Assembly (NCBI GenBank): GCA_016715625.1
Contig: JADJZU010000017.1
Coordinates: 1-64,000 of the forward strand
Direction: 5' to 3'
From: Bacteroidota bacterium
GTDB taxonomy: Bacteria; Bacteroidota; Bacteroidia; Chitinophagales; LD1
DNA: 64,000 nucleotides
A program made the position numbers and the translations under genes. Positions 54,869-64,000 of this stretch are shown piece by piece; position 1 is the first letter of the stretch, and every line of letters starts with the position of its first letter. The notes under the pieces were generated by a model. It was given only the letters and a program-made list of their open reading frames with translations, was not told the DNA's origin and made no database searches.

Positions 54869-55801
54869 TCAATTCAAATAGCGAGGTGATTTCAGAAATA
54901 CCTTCTTTTGTTTTATGCCATCGAACTGGTAAATGAGCTGTGCTTCGTGCGAGCCGGTTTGATATTTCCGCAGTTGCCCAAAATCGAAATCAAATGCATA
55001 GCTGGCCAGGAGGTGTTTGGTGATGTGCACGCCAAGCATCAGCCCGGCATCATCTACCGAACGGTAAAGCACGCCCACCACCACGCGCTTATTGTAGGTG
55101 AGGCTGAGGTTTACTTCGGCCTGCGCTATAAAATCGATGCTGCGCACAAACACCGCGGGAGTCAGGTTAAATTTCTCGTTGATGTCCCAGCTGTATTTAG
55201 CATAGGCAAAGTAATGGCGCGGCACCCGAAACGGAGTGGCCGTTTTTAATCCCTGGTCAAGATTAGACACCGAAAATCCGATGGTGGTATTGTAGCCGCT
55301 AAACTCGAGCCCCGCAGCCAAAAAGGCCTTGAACCGGTTGGTGCGGTCAAAGATGGCGCTCTGATCCAGATTTTGCTGATAAATCAATTCGTCTCCCTTT
55401 ACAAAACTATTGAGCATACCCACGCTCAAGCCAATGGAAAGTTTGGCGCGGTCGTTTAGCCGCTGCGAATAGGCATACGAAATACGGGCCGATGTAAACC
55501 GCTGCTTGCCCAGCATGTCGTTGGTAATGACCAGACCCACACCGCCTCTTATTTTTGGAATGTAGCCATAGGCATTCAGCAAGAAAGTGGACGGGGCTTC
55601 TTTAAAACCCACCCACTGCTGCCGATACAGGGCACCCAGATAAATATCGCGGGTGTTGCCACTCACTGCGGGGTTAAAAACATTGGTGTGATAGGCAAAG
55701 TGAGCAATTACCGGTTCGTTTTGCGCGCGCAATTGACTGCCAAAGGCCAGCACCGCCAGCAGGGCCGCACAACTATTTTTAATCAGGGTCAGGCGTTTCA
55801 T
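54869..55801 (-). CDS. PorP/SprF family type IX secretion outer-membrane protein
   Basis: 310 residues. Signal peptide (ALLAVLAFGSQLRAQ) and a beta-barrel-like body starting NPAVSGNTRDIYLGALYRQQWVGF, the PorP/SprF signature. Strands alternate with loops to the end. SprF-type proteins are needed for export or surface placement of particular type B adhesins through the T9SS. This gene follows a PorE-like gene (30 bp) and a giant type B adhesin gene, which strongly suggests it serves that adhesin. Confidence 0.92.
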   Translation of the reverse strand: MKRLTLIKNSCAALLAVLAFGSQLRAQNEPVIAHFAYHTNVFNPAVSGNTRDIYLGALYRQQWVGFKEAPSTFLLNAYGYIPKIRGGVGLVITNDMLGKQRFTSARISYAYSQRLNDRAKLSIGLSVGMLNSFVKGDELIYQQNLDQSAIFDRTNRFKAFLAAGLEFSGYNTTIGFSVSNLDQGLKTATPFRVPRHYFAYAKYSWDINEKFNLTPAVFVRSIDFIAQAEVNLSLTYNKRVVVGVLYRSVDDAGLMLGVHITKHLLASYAFDFDFGQLRKYQTGSHEAQLIYQFDGIKQKKVFLKSPRYLN

Positions 55802-55831
55802 ATCGTTTGTATTTAGGGGGCGCTTTTTACT

Positions 55832-57721
55832 TTAATCGTTTTTAAGTACCTGGAAAGTGGTTCGTCTGTTCATTTGGTGTTCCTCTTCTGTTTTGGCATT
55901 TTTGACCACCGGCTGTGAGGATGAAAATCCTTTAGAAGATAAGCGGCCGGCACTAATGCCTTTAGATATCAGATATTCCACTACGCTCTTGGCCCGGTTG
56001 TCGGAGAGCGTCAGGTTGTATTCAAATTTTCCGCGCTCATCGGTGTGCGAATTAATTTGCACCAACGCGCCCGGTGTGTCTTCCAGCAGCTTTACCAGCT
56101 TGTCTAAGCTGGGTTTAGATTCTTCGCGCAGGTTATAGCTATCGTAATCGTAATAGATATTGTCAATCTTGATTTCTTCTTTGGGTATGCGCTTGATGGC
56201 AAAATCATAATTCTGACCATTGGCTTTAGAATACTCTTTCGATGCCTTTACCCCTTGTGTGCTCAGCTTTCTGGAATCACCAAAATAGCCGGGATTGAGC
56301 ACATTAATTTTATAGTCTTTGTCTTTATCCAGCTGGAAGAGATATTCTCCATTGGAGTTGGTGGTGGTGGTGTCGCTGGTGCCATCGGCAGCACTCAGCA
56401 CAACAATAGCTCCGGCAATGGGCAGATTAGTTTCCATGTCCGAAATTTTTCCTTTCACCAAAATGTTTACCGGGGTCAGAAAAAAGCTGTAGATATCATC
56501 GCTGCCCACACCTCCGCTTCGATTCGATGTAAAATAGCCGCTTTTGTTGTCGCTGTTGTAGGCGATGTAAAAATCATCGCCACTGCTGTTGAAGGGCGCT
56601 TTGAGGTTGATGGGTTTACTCCAACTGCCGTTAGCCAGCGTAGTGTAAAACAAATCCAGTCCTCCGTATCCCGTGTTTCCCTCCGAGGAAAAGTAAAGCA
56701 CCGAATCGCGCAGCACCGGAAACATTTCATCAAACTCGGTATTAATGACAACTCCGGCATTTACCGGCTCACTCCACGAGTCTCCGTCTTTTCGCATATA
56801 CCAGAGGTCGCTTCCGCCTTGTCCGCCATCCATGCGGCTGGCAAACCACAGCTTATCGCCACCAGGCGCAATGGCCGGCTGTTCCATATCACCTTTTTGC
56901 TGAAACGACAGGGGAATAGCCTGCGGGGTTCCGAAGGTGTTGGTGGCATCATCATACGATGCTTCAAAAATGCGACAGAAGTTGTTTTTGCTTTTTCCAT
57001 CGTTGCAGCGGGTGAAATAAACGGTCTTTGTTTTTTCGCAATAACTCAGCACGCCATCATTGCCCGCTGCACTAATGGCCTCCAGTTTTTTGGCTTTGCT
57101 CCAGGTCTTGTCTTCTTTGTAGTAAGCTGCCTGATACAAATCCGAAAATCCTTGTCCGTCATAGCTATAGACCGCTTCGCCTTTTTCCGAAATCCGGGAA
57201 GAGGTAAACACCAGCAAATATTTGAGTGGTACAGCCGCATAATCGCTAAAGGTTGTGTTCAGTTCTGTTTCGTTCTTGAATGTATACAACGAGGAATCCT
57301 GCGGAGTCATGAGGGCATACTTACAGTTGTTCAGCAAACGGGTAGCGTCTTTATCGTTGGGCTGTGCGGCCAAAAAGTTTTCGAACTTTTGTTGCGCCAT
57401 TTCATATCGGCCCTGCTTGAGATAAATATTTCCCTGATGAAACAGATAATTCGGATTCGCATAACCCTCTGCCTTAGCCTGATTGTACCAATCCACCGCT
57501 TCTTCGGGTTTTCCGCTGTAGCGGTAGCATTCCGCCACTTTAAATTTAATGTCAGCTAAATCCGTTTTCTTCTCCGGCTTTTTAAGCACCTTTTGCAGCA
57601 GGGGTAGTGCAGCGGCATATTCTTTGGCGGCAAACGCTTCGTTCGCCAGCTCTAAGTTGGTTTGTGCTCGGCTGATGCTCATAGCAGCAAACAGCGTAAA
57701 AATGGTCAGATATTTTTTCAT
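55832..57721 (-). CDS. PorE-like OmpA family protein (TPR, PD40 propeller, CRD, OmpA)
   Basis: 629 residues. Signal peptide, then TPR repeats (about 20-140, e.g. YRYSGKPEEAVDWYNQAK). A PD40 propeller runs about 160-410 (EQPAIAPGGDKLWFASRMDG). A carboxypeptidase-regulatory-like domain follows (about 420-500, NILVKGKISDMETNLPIAGA). A C-terminal OmpA domain is at about 520-629 (VQINSHTDERGKFEYNL, RRTTFQVL). This is the PorE layout, tying a T9SS component to peptidoglycan. It lies between the adhesin (9 bp) and PorP/SprF genes and is paralogous to the 891-residue protein at 19087. Confidence 0.92.
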   Translation of the reverse strand: MKKYLTIFTLFAAMSISRAQTNLELANEAFAAKEYAAALPLLQKVLKKPEKKTDLADIKFKVAECYRYSGKPEEAVDWYNQAKAEGYANPNYLFHQGNIYLKQGRYEMAQQKFENFLAAQPNDKDATRLLNNCKYALMTPQDSSLYTFKNETELNTTFSDYAAVPLKYLLVFTSSRISEKGEAVYSYDGQGFSDLYQAAYYKEDKTWSKAKKLEAISAAGNDGVLSYCEKTKTVYFTRCNDGKSKNNFCRIFEASYDDATNTFGTPQAIPLSFQQKGDMEQPAIAPGGDKLWFASRMDGGQGGSDLWYMRKDGDSWSEPVNAGVVINTEFDEMFPVLRDSVLYFSSEGNTGYGGLDLFYTTLANGSWSKPINLKAPFNSSGDDFYIAYNSDNKSGYFTSNRSGGVGSDDIYSFFLTPVNILVKGKISDMETNLPIAGAIVVLSAADGTSDTTTTNSNGEYLFQLDKDKDYKINVLNPGYFGDSRKLSTQGVKASKEYSKANGQNYDFAIKRIPKEEIKIDNIYYDYDSYNLREESKPSLDKLVKLLEDTPGALVQINSHTDERGKFEYNLTLSDNRAKSVVEYLISKGISAGRLSSKGFSSSQPVVKNAKTEEEHQMNRRTTFQVLKND

Positions 57722-57730
57722 GCTCCTGGC

Positions 57731-60700
57731 TTAGTCTTCAATCAGTAATACAGTTCCTTTAATAGCACTTTTGCGGTCGGTAATGTTGTCGAGGGTGACG
57801 ACATAATAATAGGTGCCCGGAGAGACCTTGTCGCCTTGGTATTTTCCATCCCAACCATCGCGGCCCTGATAGAGTTCTTGCCCCCAGCGGTTGACAATAA
57901 TCAAATCGTAGCCTTTCAAAAACACATCGTTTTTGCCGTCTTCATTAGGCGTAAAAGCATTTGGAAAATCAACTACACGCACCAGCCCTTCGGAGCGAAC
58001 GCTCACACAACCTTCGTTGGTGGCAATCACCCAAATGGAATCCAAATCGTTCAGTTTGCTCGATGCCCAGGTATTCAGATTGCCGGATTGTACCGAAGTT
58101 TCGTTCCAGAAAAACTCATAGCTGTTCAGAGAATCCGGCAATGCCGTAAACGTAATCACCTCATTTGGGAAAATGGTGTTGTTGTCTTTGTCGCTGGTAA
58201 GAGTAACCACCGGCAAAGGCGTTACGGTCACTGTGGCGGCAATTCGACCTTGCAAATTTTGACAACCTCCGCTGGAGGTAGCCTGTGCATAATAAGTGGC
58301 TGACTGTGTAAGCGGGTCGGTATTCCAGGTGCTGCCCGAGGCAATTTGCGTTCCACCCACGGCATTGTCCCACCAGGTTACGGTAGTGCCTGGTGGCGAT
58401 ACGTTGGCGGTGAGCTCTGCCGATGCCCCGGCACAAATGGTATCGCTTTGAGCACTAATGCCAAGTATGGTAGGCGCTTGTATTACATACACGGTTACCG
58501 GTAAGCGGCCATTGCTGTTCGTGCATCCAAATTGATTAACCACTTCGAGATAATAAATCGTGTTGGTGGCCGGAGATACGGTAAGCGGACTCACACCCAG
58601 CAAGTTTCCGCCCGATGCTGCATCATAAAAATTATAAGACACATTGCCTCCGGTAGAGTTACTTGCCGTAATGACCGTGCTGCTGCCTTCGCAAATGGTA
58701 TCGTTTTGCAAAGCAACGCTCGGTGCGGTTGGCGATGGATGCACCCGCACGGTTACGCTGGCAGTTGAAGAAGCCCCACAACTGTTTTGTGCTACCACAC
58801 TTACCGTTTGCAATCCTGCACTTGTCCATTCCACATTGATGCCGGTGCTTCCCTGGCCATTGAGTATAGTGCCTCCGTTTACGGTCCAGGTGTAGGATGT
58901 TGCGTTTGCAATGTTGGGAATGCTATACGACTCTATGCCGGGGCAAATGGCGGTGTCGCCCAGTATAACTGCATTCATCACTGGCGCAGGCGCTTGCACC
59001 GTTACAGTGAGTGTGGTAGCAGCACTTCCGCCACAAGCATTCGAAGCAATCACCGAAACGGTATAGGTACCGCTGGTACTGCCCCAGGCCACCAGAATGG
59101 CTGTTGTTCCTTGTCCGCTCAGAATATTACCTCCGCTTATGCTCCAGGTGTAATCGGTAGCATTGGCAAGGGGTGTCACAGAATAGCTTACGGTATCATT
59201 GCCGCAGGTAGTGCCGGTGCCGGTGATGGTGCCGGGGGTCAGGGGTATTGTGTTAACTAAAATATGAACGGTATCGCTTACGCTGCCGCAAGCGTTGGTG
59301 GCTGTTACAAGATAGTTTCCGCTGTTGGCGGCTTGAGCGTTATTAATGGTCGTGTTTTGCTGCGGTGATGAAAACCCGGAGGGTCCGCTCCAACTCCATG
59401 AATTGACCGGTTGGCCGGTGGCCGATAAACTAATATTGCCACCTGCACACAGTGTATCATCTGGCGATGCGCTGGTGCTAAGATTTTGTATCGCGGTATC
59501 TACCTGTATGGTCACACTTGCCGTTTGGTTTCCGCAAGCATTAAAAGCGGTAACGGTATAGGTGCCGCCCGATGCAACCGTGGCATTGTTGATACTTGGG
59601 TTTTGCTGTGCCGATGCAAAACCATCCGGACCGCTCCAGCTATATCCGTTGATGTTGGTACCAGCAGCTGAAAGGCTAATGCCGCTGCCGGAGCATACGT
59701 TATTACCGCCTGTGGCGGTAGCCGTTAAATTCTGAATAGGATTATTGACCAACACCGAAACACTTGCCGTAGTGCTGCCACAGGCGTTGGTGGCCGTAAC
59801 AGTATATACTCCACTATTAGCTGCGGTAGTATTGCTAATGGTGGTGTTCTGTAGTGGCGATGAATATCCGTTGGGTCCACTCCAGCTCCAAACGTTTGTT
59901 TGCGTGGCGGTGGCGCTTAGGCTAATGCTTGCCCCTGCGCATAGCGTATCATTAGGCGCAGCGTTCGATGTTAGATTTTGAATAGGCGCATCCACATCCA
60001 CATTGACCGATGCTGTGGCTGTGCCACAAATATTGGTAGCCACCAGCGTATATAATCCGCTGTCGGCAAGCGATACATTCGGGCGCACCGGATTTTGCTG
60101 CGTGACGTTATAGCCATTGGGACCACTCCAGGAATAAGAAGTGGCACCTACAGCGCTGCCCGTTAAATTCAACGATGTATTAATACACAAATTTGTAAGC
60201 ACTGCCCCGGCACTTACATTGGTGGGACCGGCCGACAAACTAACATTCACGGATGCCGATGCGCTACCACACGAGTTAGTGGCGGTTAAGGTATAGTTAC
60301 CCACATTGGCTGCCTGAAAATTACTAATTGTGTTGTTCAGTTGTGAGGATGAATAGGTGTTGGGTCCACTCCACGAATAAGCGGATGCGCCCGATGCGCT
60401 ACCACTTAAGTTGAGCGATGCTCCCGGACAAACAGCGGTAGGGGTAGCGGTAGCGATAACACTCAATGGAATATTGTTAACCGTTACATCTACCGTTGCG
60501 GTAGCACTACCACAGGTATTGGTAGCGGTAATTGTATAAGTGCCGCTTGCTGCAGCCTGTGCATTCACCACAGAAGCGTTTTGGGTAATAGCCGAAAAGG
60601 TATTGGGTCCGCTCCAGCTCCACGATGTAGCATTGGTGGCGCTTCCGTTGAGCAATACCGTGTTGCCGGCACAGGCAGGATTCGGGCTGGCGCTGGCCCC

Positions 60701-62818
60701 CACCGCTTGCGGCACATTATTGACGGTGACCACTACCGATGCACTGCCGCTGCCGCAAGTGCCGGTAGCATTGAGCGTGTAGGTGCCGGCATGTGCTGCT
60801 GTTATATTTGCCCGGGTCGTGTTCTGCGTGGCTGCCGAAAATGTGGCCGGTCCGGTCCAACTCCACCCGGTTACAGCATTACCTCCTCCGTTTAATGTAA
60901 GAGTCGCTCCGGCACAAATGGGGTTAGGGGTAGCGGTAGCAGTTACGCCCGACACGCTCGGGTTCACCGTTACGGCCAGGGTGTTTGACTTATTGCCACA
61001 ACCATTGCCCGCGGTTACCGATACCGTATAAGGTCCACCGGCTGTTGTCCAGTTGACGGTTATAGATGTAGTGCCTTGTCCGGAAGTAATGGTGCCTCCC
61101 CCGCTCACACTCCAGGTATAAGAGGTAGCACCGCTAACAGCTCCTATCGAATAGTTCTGCGAGCCCACACAGGTGCTCGCTTGGCCGCTAATGGCACCCA
61201 CATTGGCCGGAGGATTATTTACCGTCACCAATACACTGCCACGAGCTAAGCTGCTACAGCCCGGCTGCGAAGAACTTTCGGCTCCTACATAATACGTAGT
61301 GCTGGCTGCGGGCGACACCGTCAAAGGCGCATTGCCCAAAAAATTTCCTCCGGAAGCCGCATCATATACTTTATAAGTAACGCTGCCGGAGCCACTGCCG
61401 CTGATAGTGGTGGAACTACCGGCACAAATAGGATTGGGCGATGCTGCTGCAATAGGGGTTGGTGGATTATTACAAGGCACCTGAATGCACTCGATTACAG
61501 TAGTCGGGCTTAAATTGGCCACCACTACCGACACCGTGTTGGTGCTGGCCCCGGACAAGCTAACCGGTGTAACATTAGAAAGCGAAGGCGCAAAATTGGA
61601 GCGGGATGGTGATGTGATAATGGTCGTATCACAATTGGTGTTATTCATAAATCCATTCTTGTCGGTTTTTACCAGGTGGTAGTTAAACCCGGTAAATTGC
61701 TGAGCGGTCATGGCCATGATGTATCCGCTATCGGCCACCTGCCTTCCTTCGGGTAAGATAGAGCTGAGTCCGGAGCTATATCCTCTGGAAAAAAGCACGG
61801 CTCCGGTGGACGAGTTTACTTTCAAAACAAATGAAGCAAACGTAAAGGCAAGGGGCGATATGTAAGACCCCACCATGCCATACTGGCCATCGTTTGTCAC
61901 AAAGCCATTATAAGGCACGCCTACCGATAGCAAACCGGGAAAGGTGTATTGGTTGCCCGCATTCACCGTTCCTGCAGAGCTAAGTTTGAGATAAAAGGCT
62001 TTGCTGTTGTCATCTCCGTTAACCATCACTTCGGTTCCGCTGAGGGCTACCAAAGAAGTTACTTCCTCACTATTGCTGCCACTGCCCCATTTTTTCATCC
62101 ACTGCAAATTGCCGCTCACATCTGTTTTCAGCAATACCGCATCGCTGCCGTCATCGGTGGCTACTTCGCTGGCATATCCGCCAAAAATATAGCCATCGCT
62201 TACTTCGGCTACATCGTTCAAAACATGGTCGTTGATATAGGCCGTGGTATAAAAAAACACTTTAGCCCACTGCAAGGTACCGGCACTATTCACCTTCATA
62301 CAAAAAAAATTGGCCGAGTCTTGTCGTGCCAATGCTCCTGCGCCATCTGGGTCGGCTCCGTAGATATACCCGGCTGCCACAAATCCTCCGTCACTCGTTT
62401 CAATAACCCGCGAGGCATATTCGTCTGTGCCAGATGCTACGCGGTAGCGGTTGCTCCAGGTCACATTTCCGTTGGCATCCAGCTTCATCAGCATGAGCCC
62501 GCTGCCGCTGGAGCCGGCTGTAATAAATCCGCCTGTTGAAACATTTTTTATATCCCAAATGTCGGTAGCAATGGAACCGCCCGAATATCCTTTGCTCCAC
62601 AGCACATTACCGATGGTGTCTAATTTGGTAACGTTGCCATACAGAGGAATAAAGCTGGTGTTGGTTCCCGCTAATACATAATTGCGATCCGGAGCTTGAA
62701 TAATGTTGCCGGGAATATCGAGCGCGGCAATGTCGTAACTGGTGCGAAAAGTAATTTGCTGCGCTTGCGTCAATAAAAAAAACGCAATCGCCCACAGGGA
62801 TAGGGAGAGTTTTTTCAT
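57731..62818 (-). CDS. Giant T9SS adhesin with Ig/PKD-like repeats and type B sorting domain
   Basis: 1695 residues. Signal peptide MKKLSLSLWAIAFFLLTQA. Residues about 25-400 look like a propeller built from SDGGFVAAGY-like blades. Ig-like CHU modules (VYDAASGGN...STTYYV) flank PKD-like modules (TYTWSVSGGG...). The middle (about 620-1180) has seven tandem ~80-residue domains, each with SWSGP near the centre and YT(L/V)TATNxCG. The C-terminus (FPNAFTPNEDGKNDVFLKG to IKGTVLLIED) is a CHU_C gliding-motility/type B sorting domain. It heads an operon with PorE-like and PorP/SprF genes. The inferred role is surface adhesion or gliding. Confidence 0.92.
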   Translation of the reverse strand: MKKLSLSLWAIAFFLLTQAQQITFRTSYDIAALDIPGNIIQAPDRNYVLAGTNTSFIPLYGNVTKLDTIGNVLWSKGYSGGSIATDIWDIKNVSTGGFITAGSSGSGLMLMKLDANGNVTWSNRYRVASGTDEYASRVIETSDGGFVAAGYIYGADPDGAGALARQDSANFFCMKVNSAGTLQWAKVFFYTTAYINDHVLNDVAEVSDGYIFGGYASEVATDDGSDAVLLKTDVSGNLQWMKKWGSGSNSEEVTSLVALSGTEVMVNGDDNSKAFYLKLSSAGTVNAGNQYTFPGLLSVGVPYNGFVTNDGQYGMVGSYISPLAFTFASFVLKVNSSTGAVLFSRGYSSGLSSILPEGRQVADSGYIMAMTAQQFTGFNYHLVKTDKNGFMNNTNCDTTIITSPSRSNFAPSLSNVTPVSLSGASTNTVSVVVANLSPTTVIECIQVPCNNPPTPIAAASPNPICAGSSTTISGSGSGSVTYKVYDAASGGNFLGNAPLTVSPAASTTYYVGAESSSQPGCSSLARGSVLVTVNNPPANVGAISGQASTCVGSQNYSIGAVSGATSYTWSVSGGGTITSGQGTTSITVNWTTAGGPYTVSVTAGNGCGNKSNTLAVTVNPSVSGVTATATPNPICAGATLTLNGGGNAVTGWSWTGPATFSAATQNTTRANITAAHAGTYTLNATGTCGSGSASVVVTVNNVPQAVGASASPNPACAGNTVLLNGSATNATSWSWSGPNTFSAITQNASVVNAQAAASGTYTITATNTCGSATATVDVTVNNIPLSVIATATPTAVCPGASLNLSGSASGASAYSWSGPNTYSSSQLNNTISNFQAANVGNYTLTATNSCGSASASVNVSLSAGPTNVSAGAVLTNLCINTSLNLTGSAVGATSYSWSGPNGYNVTQQNPVRPNVSLADSGLYTLVATNICGTATASVNVDVDAPIQNLTSNAAPNDTLCAGASISLSATATQTNVWSWSGPNGYSSPLQNTTISNTTAANSGVYTVTATNACGSTTASVSVLVNNPIQNLTATATGGNNVCSGSGISLSAAGTNINGYSWSGPDGFASAQQNPSINNATVASGGTYTVTAFNACGNQTASVTIQVDTAIQNLSTSASPDDTLCAGGNISLSATGQPVNSWSWSGPSGFSSPQQNTTINNAQAANSGNYLVTATNACGSVSDTVHILVNTIPLTPGTITGTGTTCGNDTVSYSVTPLANATDYTWSISGGNILSGQGTTAILVAWGSTSGTYTVSVIASNACGGSAATTLTVTVQAPAPVMNAVILGDTAICPGIESYSIPNIANATSYTWTVNGGTILNGQGSTGINVEWTSAGLQTVSVVAQNSCGASSTASVTVRVHPSPTAPSVALQNDTICEGSSTVITASNSTGGNVSYNFYDAASGGNLLGVSPLTVSPATNTIYYLEVVNQFGCTNSNGRLPVTVYVIQAPTILGISAQSDTICAGASAELTANVSPPGTTVTWWDNAVGGTQIASGSTWNTDPLTQSATYYAQATSSGGCQNLQGRIAATVTVTPLPVVTLTSDKDNNTIFPNEVITFTALPDSLNSYEFFWNETSVQSGNLNTWASSKLNDLDSIWVIATNEGCVSVRSEGLVRVVDFPNAFTPNEDGKNDVFLKGYDLIIVNRWGQELYQGRDGWDGKYQGDKVSPGTYYYVVTLDNITDRKSAIKGTVLLIED
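59260..60960 (-). repeat. Seven tandem ~240-bp coding repeats in the giant adhesin
   Basis: Seven copies of one Ig-like domain; the centres read WSWTGPATF, WSWSGPNTF, YSWSGPNTY, YSWSGPNGY, WSWSGPNGY, YSWSGPDGF and WSWSGPSGF. Neighbouring copies are similar but not identical at the DNA level, so the array is diverged rather than freshly expanded. Confidence 0.8.
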
Positions 62819-62908
62819 AGCTGCATTAAGTGTATGTAAACATACGATAATGTGCCATGCCCAAAAAGAAAACGCGAATAGCCTTAGGGCGATTATTTGA
62901 AGTCTATA

Positions 62909-63211
62909 TCAGACCTCTTTGAGGATGGTTCTGAAAGCACTGAATTTTCCGGGAAACATTTCGGCTCCTTCTTTTTGGAGACGGGGCGCGTGCTGCGCTT
63001 TGTAATCAAAATAACGACCCATACTGTCTGTTTTATACTGAATGGCATAAGTGATGCCATCGGTGGTATTTTCTTCGAGAACCCGAAATATTTTGGCGTC
63101 ATCAAAACAACCTGTTTCCAATACGCGTGCGATGTGTTCTTCTTTCATCCACCGAAGCCACAGGTCGTGTACATCGAGGTCAATTTTAATGGTGACGTTG
63201 TAAATAATCAT
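62909..63211 (-). CDS. DUF4286 family protein
   Basis: 100 residues, matching the short ferredoxin-like DUF4286 family of Bacteroidota. MIIYNVTIKIDLDVHDLWLR and a central YAIQYKTDSMGRYFDY are typical. The cytosolic protein has no assigned function. It lies 46 bp downstream of the TPR protein gene and 90 bp upstream of the adhesin operon on the same strand. Confidence 0.8.
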   Translation of the reverse strand: MIIYNVTIKIDLDVHDLWLRWMKEEHIARVLETGCFDDAKIFRVLEENTTDGITYAIQYKTDSMGRYFDYKAQHAPRLQKEGAEMFPGKFSAFRTILKEV

Positions 63212-63257
63212 AGTTGGACTGGTCTTTTTCTTAGCGGCCTCTTGGCTGTTCCTGGTC

Positions 63258-64000
63258 TTAATCGCTCACTTTGTCGCCCCGCAATGTTCTGAATCTTTTG
63301 CGGGCTTCTATAACCAGCAAAGAACTGTTGTAATCAGTAATAATGGTTTGATACAGCTCTTTTGCTTTTTCTTTATTTCCCAGATATTGTTCGTTGATTT
63401 CTGCGAGCAGAAATGTAGCATCGTCTCCTTTAAGGTCTGTTTTGTAGTTTTTAATAATGTCTTCCAGTAGCGGCATGGCTTTCTCTACTTCTTTCTTTTT
63501 TAAATATAGTTGTGCTTTGGCGTATTCTATATCATCATACAAAGCATGGCCCGGAAAGAGATACACAATAGTGTCTAATGTTCCACGTGCCTCATCCGGT
63601 TTGTTTTGATAAAGCAGCAATTCTGCTTTAGCATACATTTGCATTGGTGTTTCCACGGTGTCCATACCCAGATTATCAATAATAAAGACCGAGAGGTTGA
63701 TAGCATCATTAGATATAAGTTCGGAGGTAGAGCTTTTTAAAGCATCTAATTGCGTTTGCGCCCATTCAAAATCTCCCTTGTAATAGGCCAGTTTTGCATT
63801 TCTGAATCTTGCCTCTTCGCCCAGTGGTGAGTCTTTTTCGTCTTTATCCACCTGGGCATACAGCAACGTGGATTCCCACACATCACCCTCTATGAGATAA
63901 AAATCGCCCAGCGATAATTTGGTTTGATTTTTTAAGGCCTGACTTACACCTCCCATGGCTATTAACTCATTGCACAAATCCATGGCGCTTTTTATATCGT
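63258..64000 (-). CDS. Tetratricopeptide-repeat protein, 5' end beyond window
   Basis: At least 247 residues; the frame is open to the window edge (DIKSAMDLCNEL), so the Met at 63983 is probably internal. It shows TPR helices: RFRNAKLAYYKGDFEWAQTQ, then MYAKAELLLYQNKPDEARG, then QLYLKKKEVEKAMPLLEDI and a final EQYLGNKEKAKELYQ. TPR proteins scaffold complexes, and many belong to large periplasmic proteins in Bacteroidota. The N-terminal domains and localisation cannot be seen. Confidence 0.8.
   Translation of the reverse strand, partial: DIKSAMDLCNELIAMGGVSQALKNQTKLSLGDFYLIEGDVWESTLLYAQVDKDEKDSPLGEEARFRNAKLAYYKGDFEWAQTQLDALKSSTSELISNDAINLSVFIIDNLGMDTVETPMQMYAKAELLLYQNKPDEARGTLDTIVYLFPGHALYDDIEYAKAQLYLKKKEVEKAMPLLEDIIKNYKTDLKGDDATFLLAEINEQYLGNKEKAKELYQTIITDYNSSLLVIEARKRFRTLRGDKVSD

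Noticed and set aside
56255..57559. 434-codon open frame on the plus strand
   Set aside because: It lies fully opposite the PorE-like gene, lacks any recognisable domain and has the composition of an antisense shadow.
62832..62845. Palindrome GTATGTAAACATAC before the giant adhesin gene as an operator
   Set aside because: Arms are only 6 bp and the site matches no other in the window; it may just be part of a -7-like element (TATGTTTA).
1..64000. tRNA, rRNA or complete insertion sequence
   Set aside because: All intergenic gaps were read for T-loop patterns and transposase frames; none was convincing.

Overview
The window comes from a member of the Bacteroidota, probably a Chitinophagales/Saprospirales-like environmental bacterium. 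Evidence: promoter elements of the form TAnnTTTG, type IX secretion (T9SS) parts and cargo (PorP/SprF, PorE-like OmpA proteins, C-terminal sorting domains of types A and B), a Sec-exported clade II nitrous oxide reductase, and a fused MurF-Alr. No tRNA, rRNA, CRISPR array or intact insertion sequence was seen.

Layout. 1-5.9 kb: N2O-reduction locus on the minus strand (lipoprotein cytochrome c, nosZ, a membrane protein, nosL, nosD running off the edge) beside an Rrf2 regulator and the di-iron repair protein Ric. 6.1-11.9 kb: a tightly packed seven-gene minus-strand operon (lipoprotein, tryptophanase, diheme cytochrome c, CopD-like membrane protein, QueD-like enzyme, SPASM radical SAM protein, glycosyltransferase) that I cannot match to a known system. 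It is divergent from a fasciclin lipoprotein. Its promoter, the fasciclin promoter and the ric promoter share the motif GGAYA-N4-TRTCC, suggesting one regulon, perhaps under the Rrf2 protein. 12.7-19 kb: YhhN, fused 2-oxoacid dehydrogenase E1, then four consecutive genes interrupted by small indels or a stop. 19-36 kb: a PorE-like OmpA protein and housekeeping genes (aspS, mutL, GH3/beta-lactamase fusion, SDR, rlmN, TerC, selD, a frameshifted iminopeptidase, rluF-like, ceramidase). 36-41.3 kb: a giant T9SS surface protein with one frameshift. 41-48 kb: xth, two lipocalin-like lipoproteins, a HepT/MntA toxin-antitoxin pair and a T9SS type A protein, bordered by copies of the 3' end of the neighbouring aminotransferase gene, then manC. 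48-54.9 kb: recQ, an AT-rich repeat island with a 52-bp perfect palindrome, scpA, murF-alr. 54.9-62.8 kb: an adhesin/PorE-like/PorP(SprF) operon. The window ends with a DUF4286 protein and a truncated TPR protein.

How they work together. The left end describes anaerobic or microaerobic N2O respiration plus NO-damage repair. The right end describes T9SS-dependent display of large surface adhesins. Several frameshifts are one-base changes in short homopolymers, so part of the apparent gene breakage may be assembly error rather than biology.
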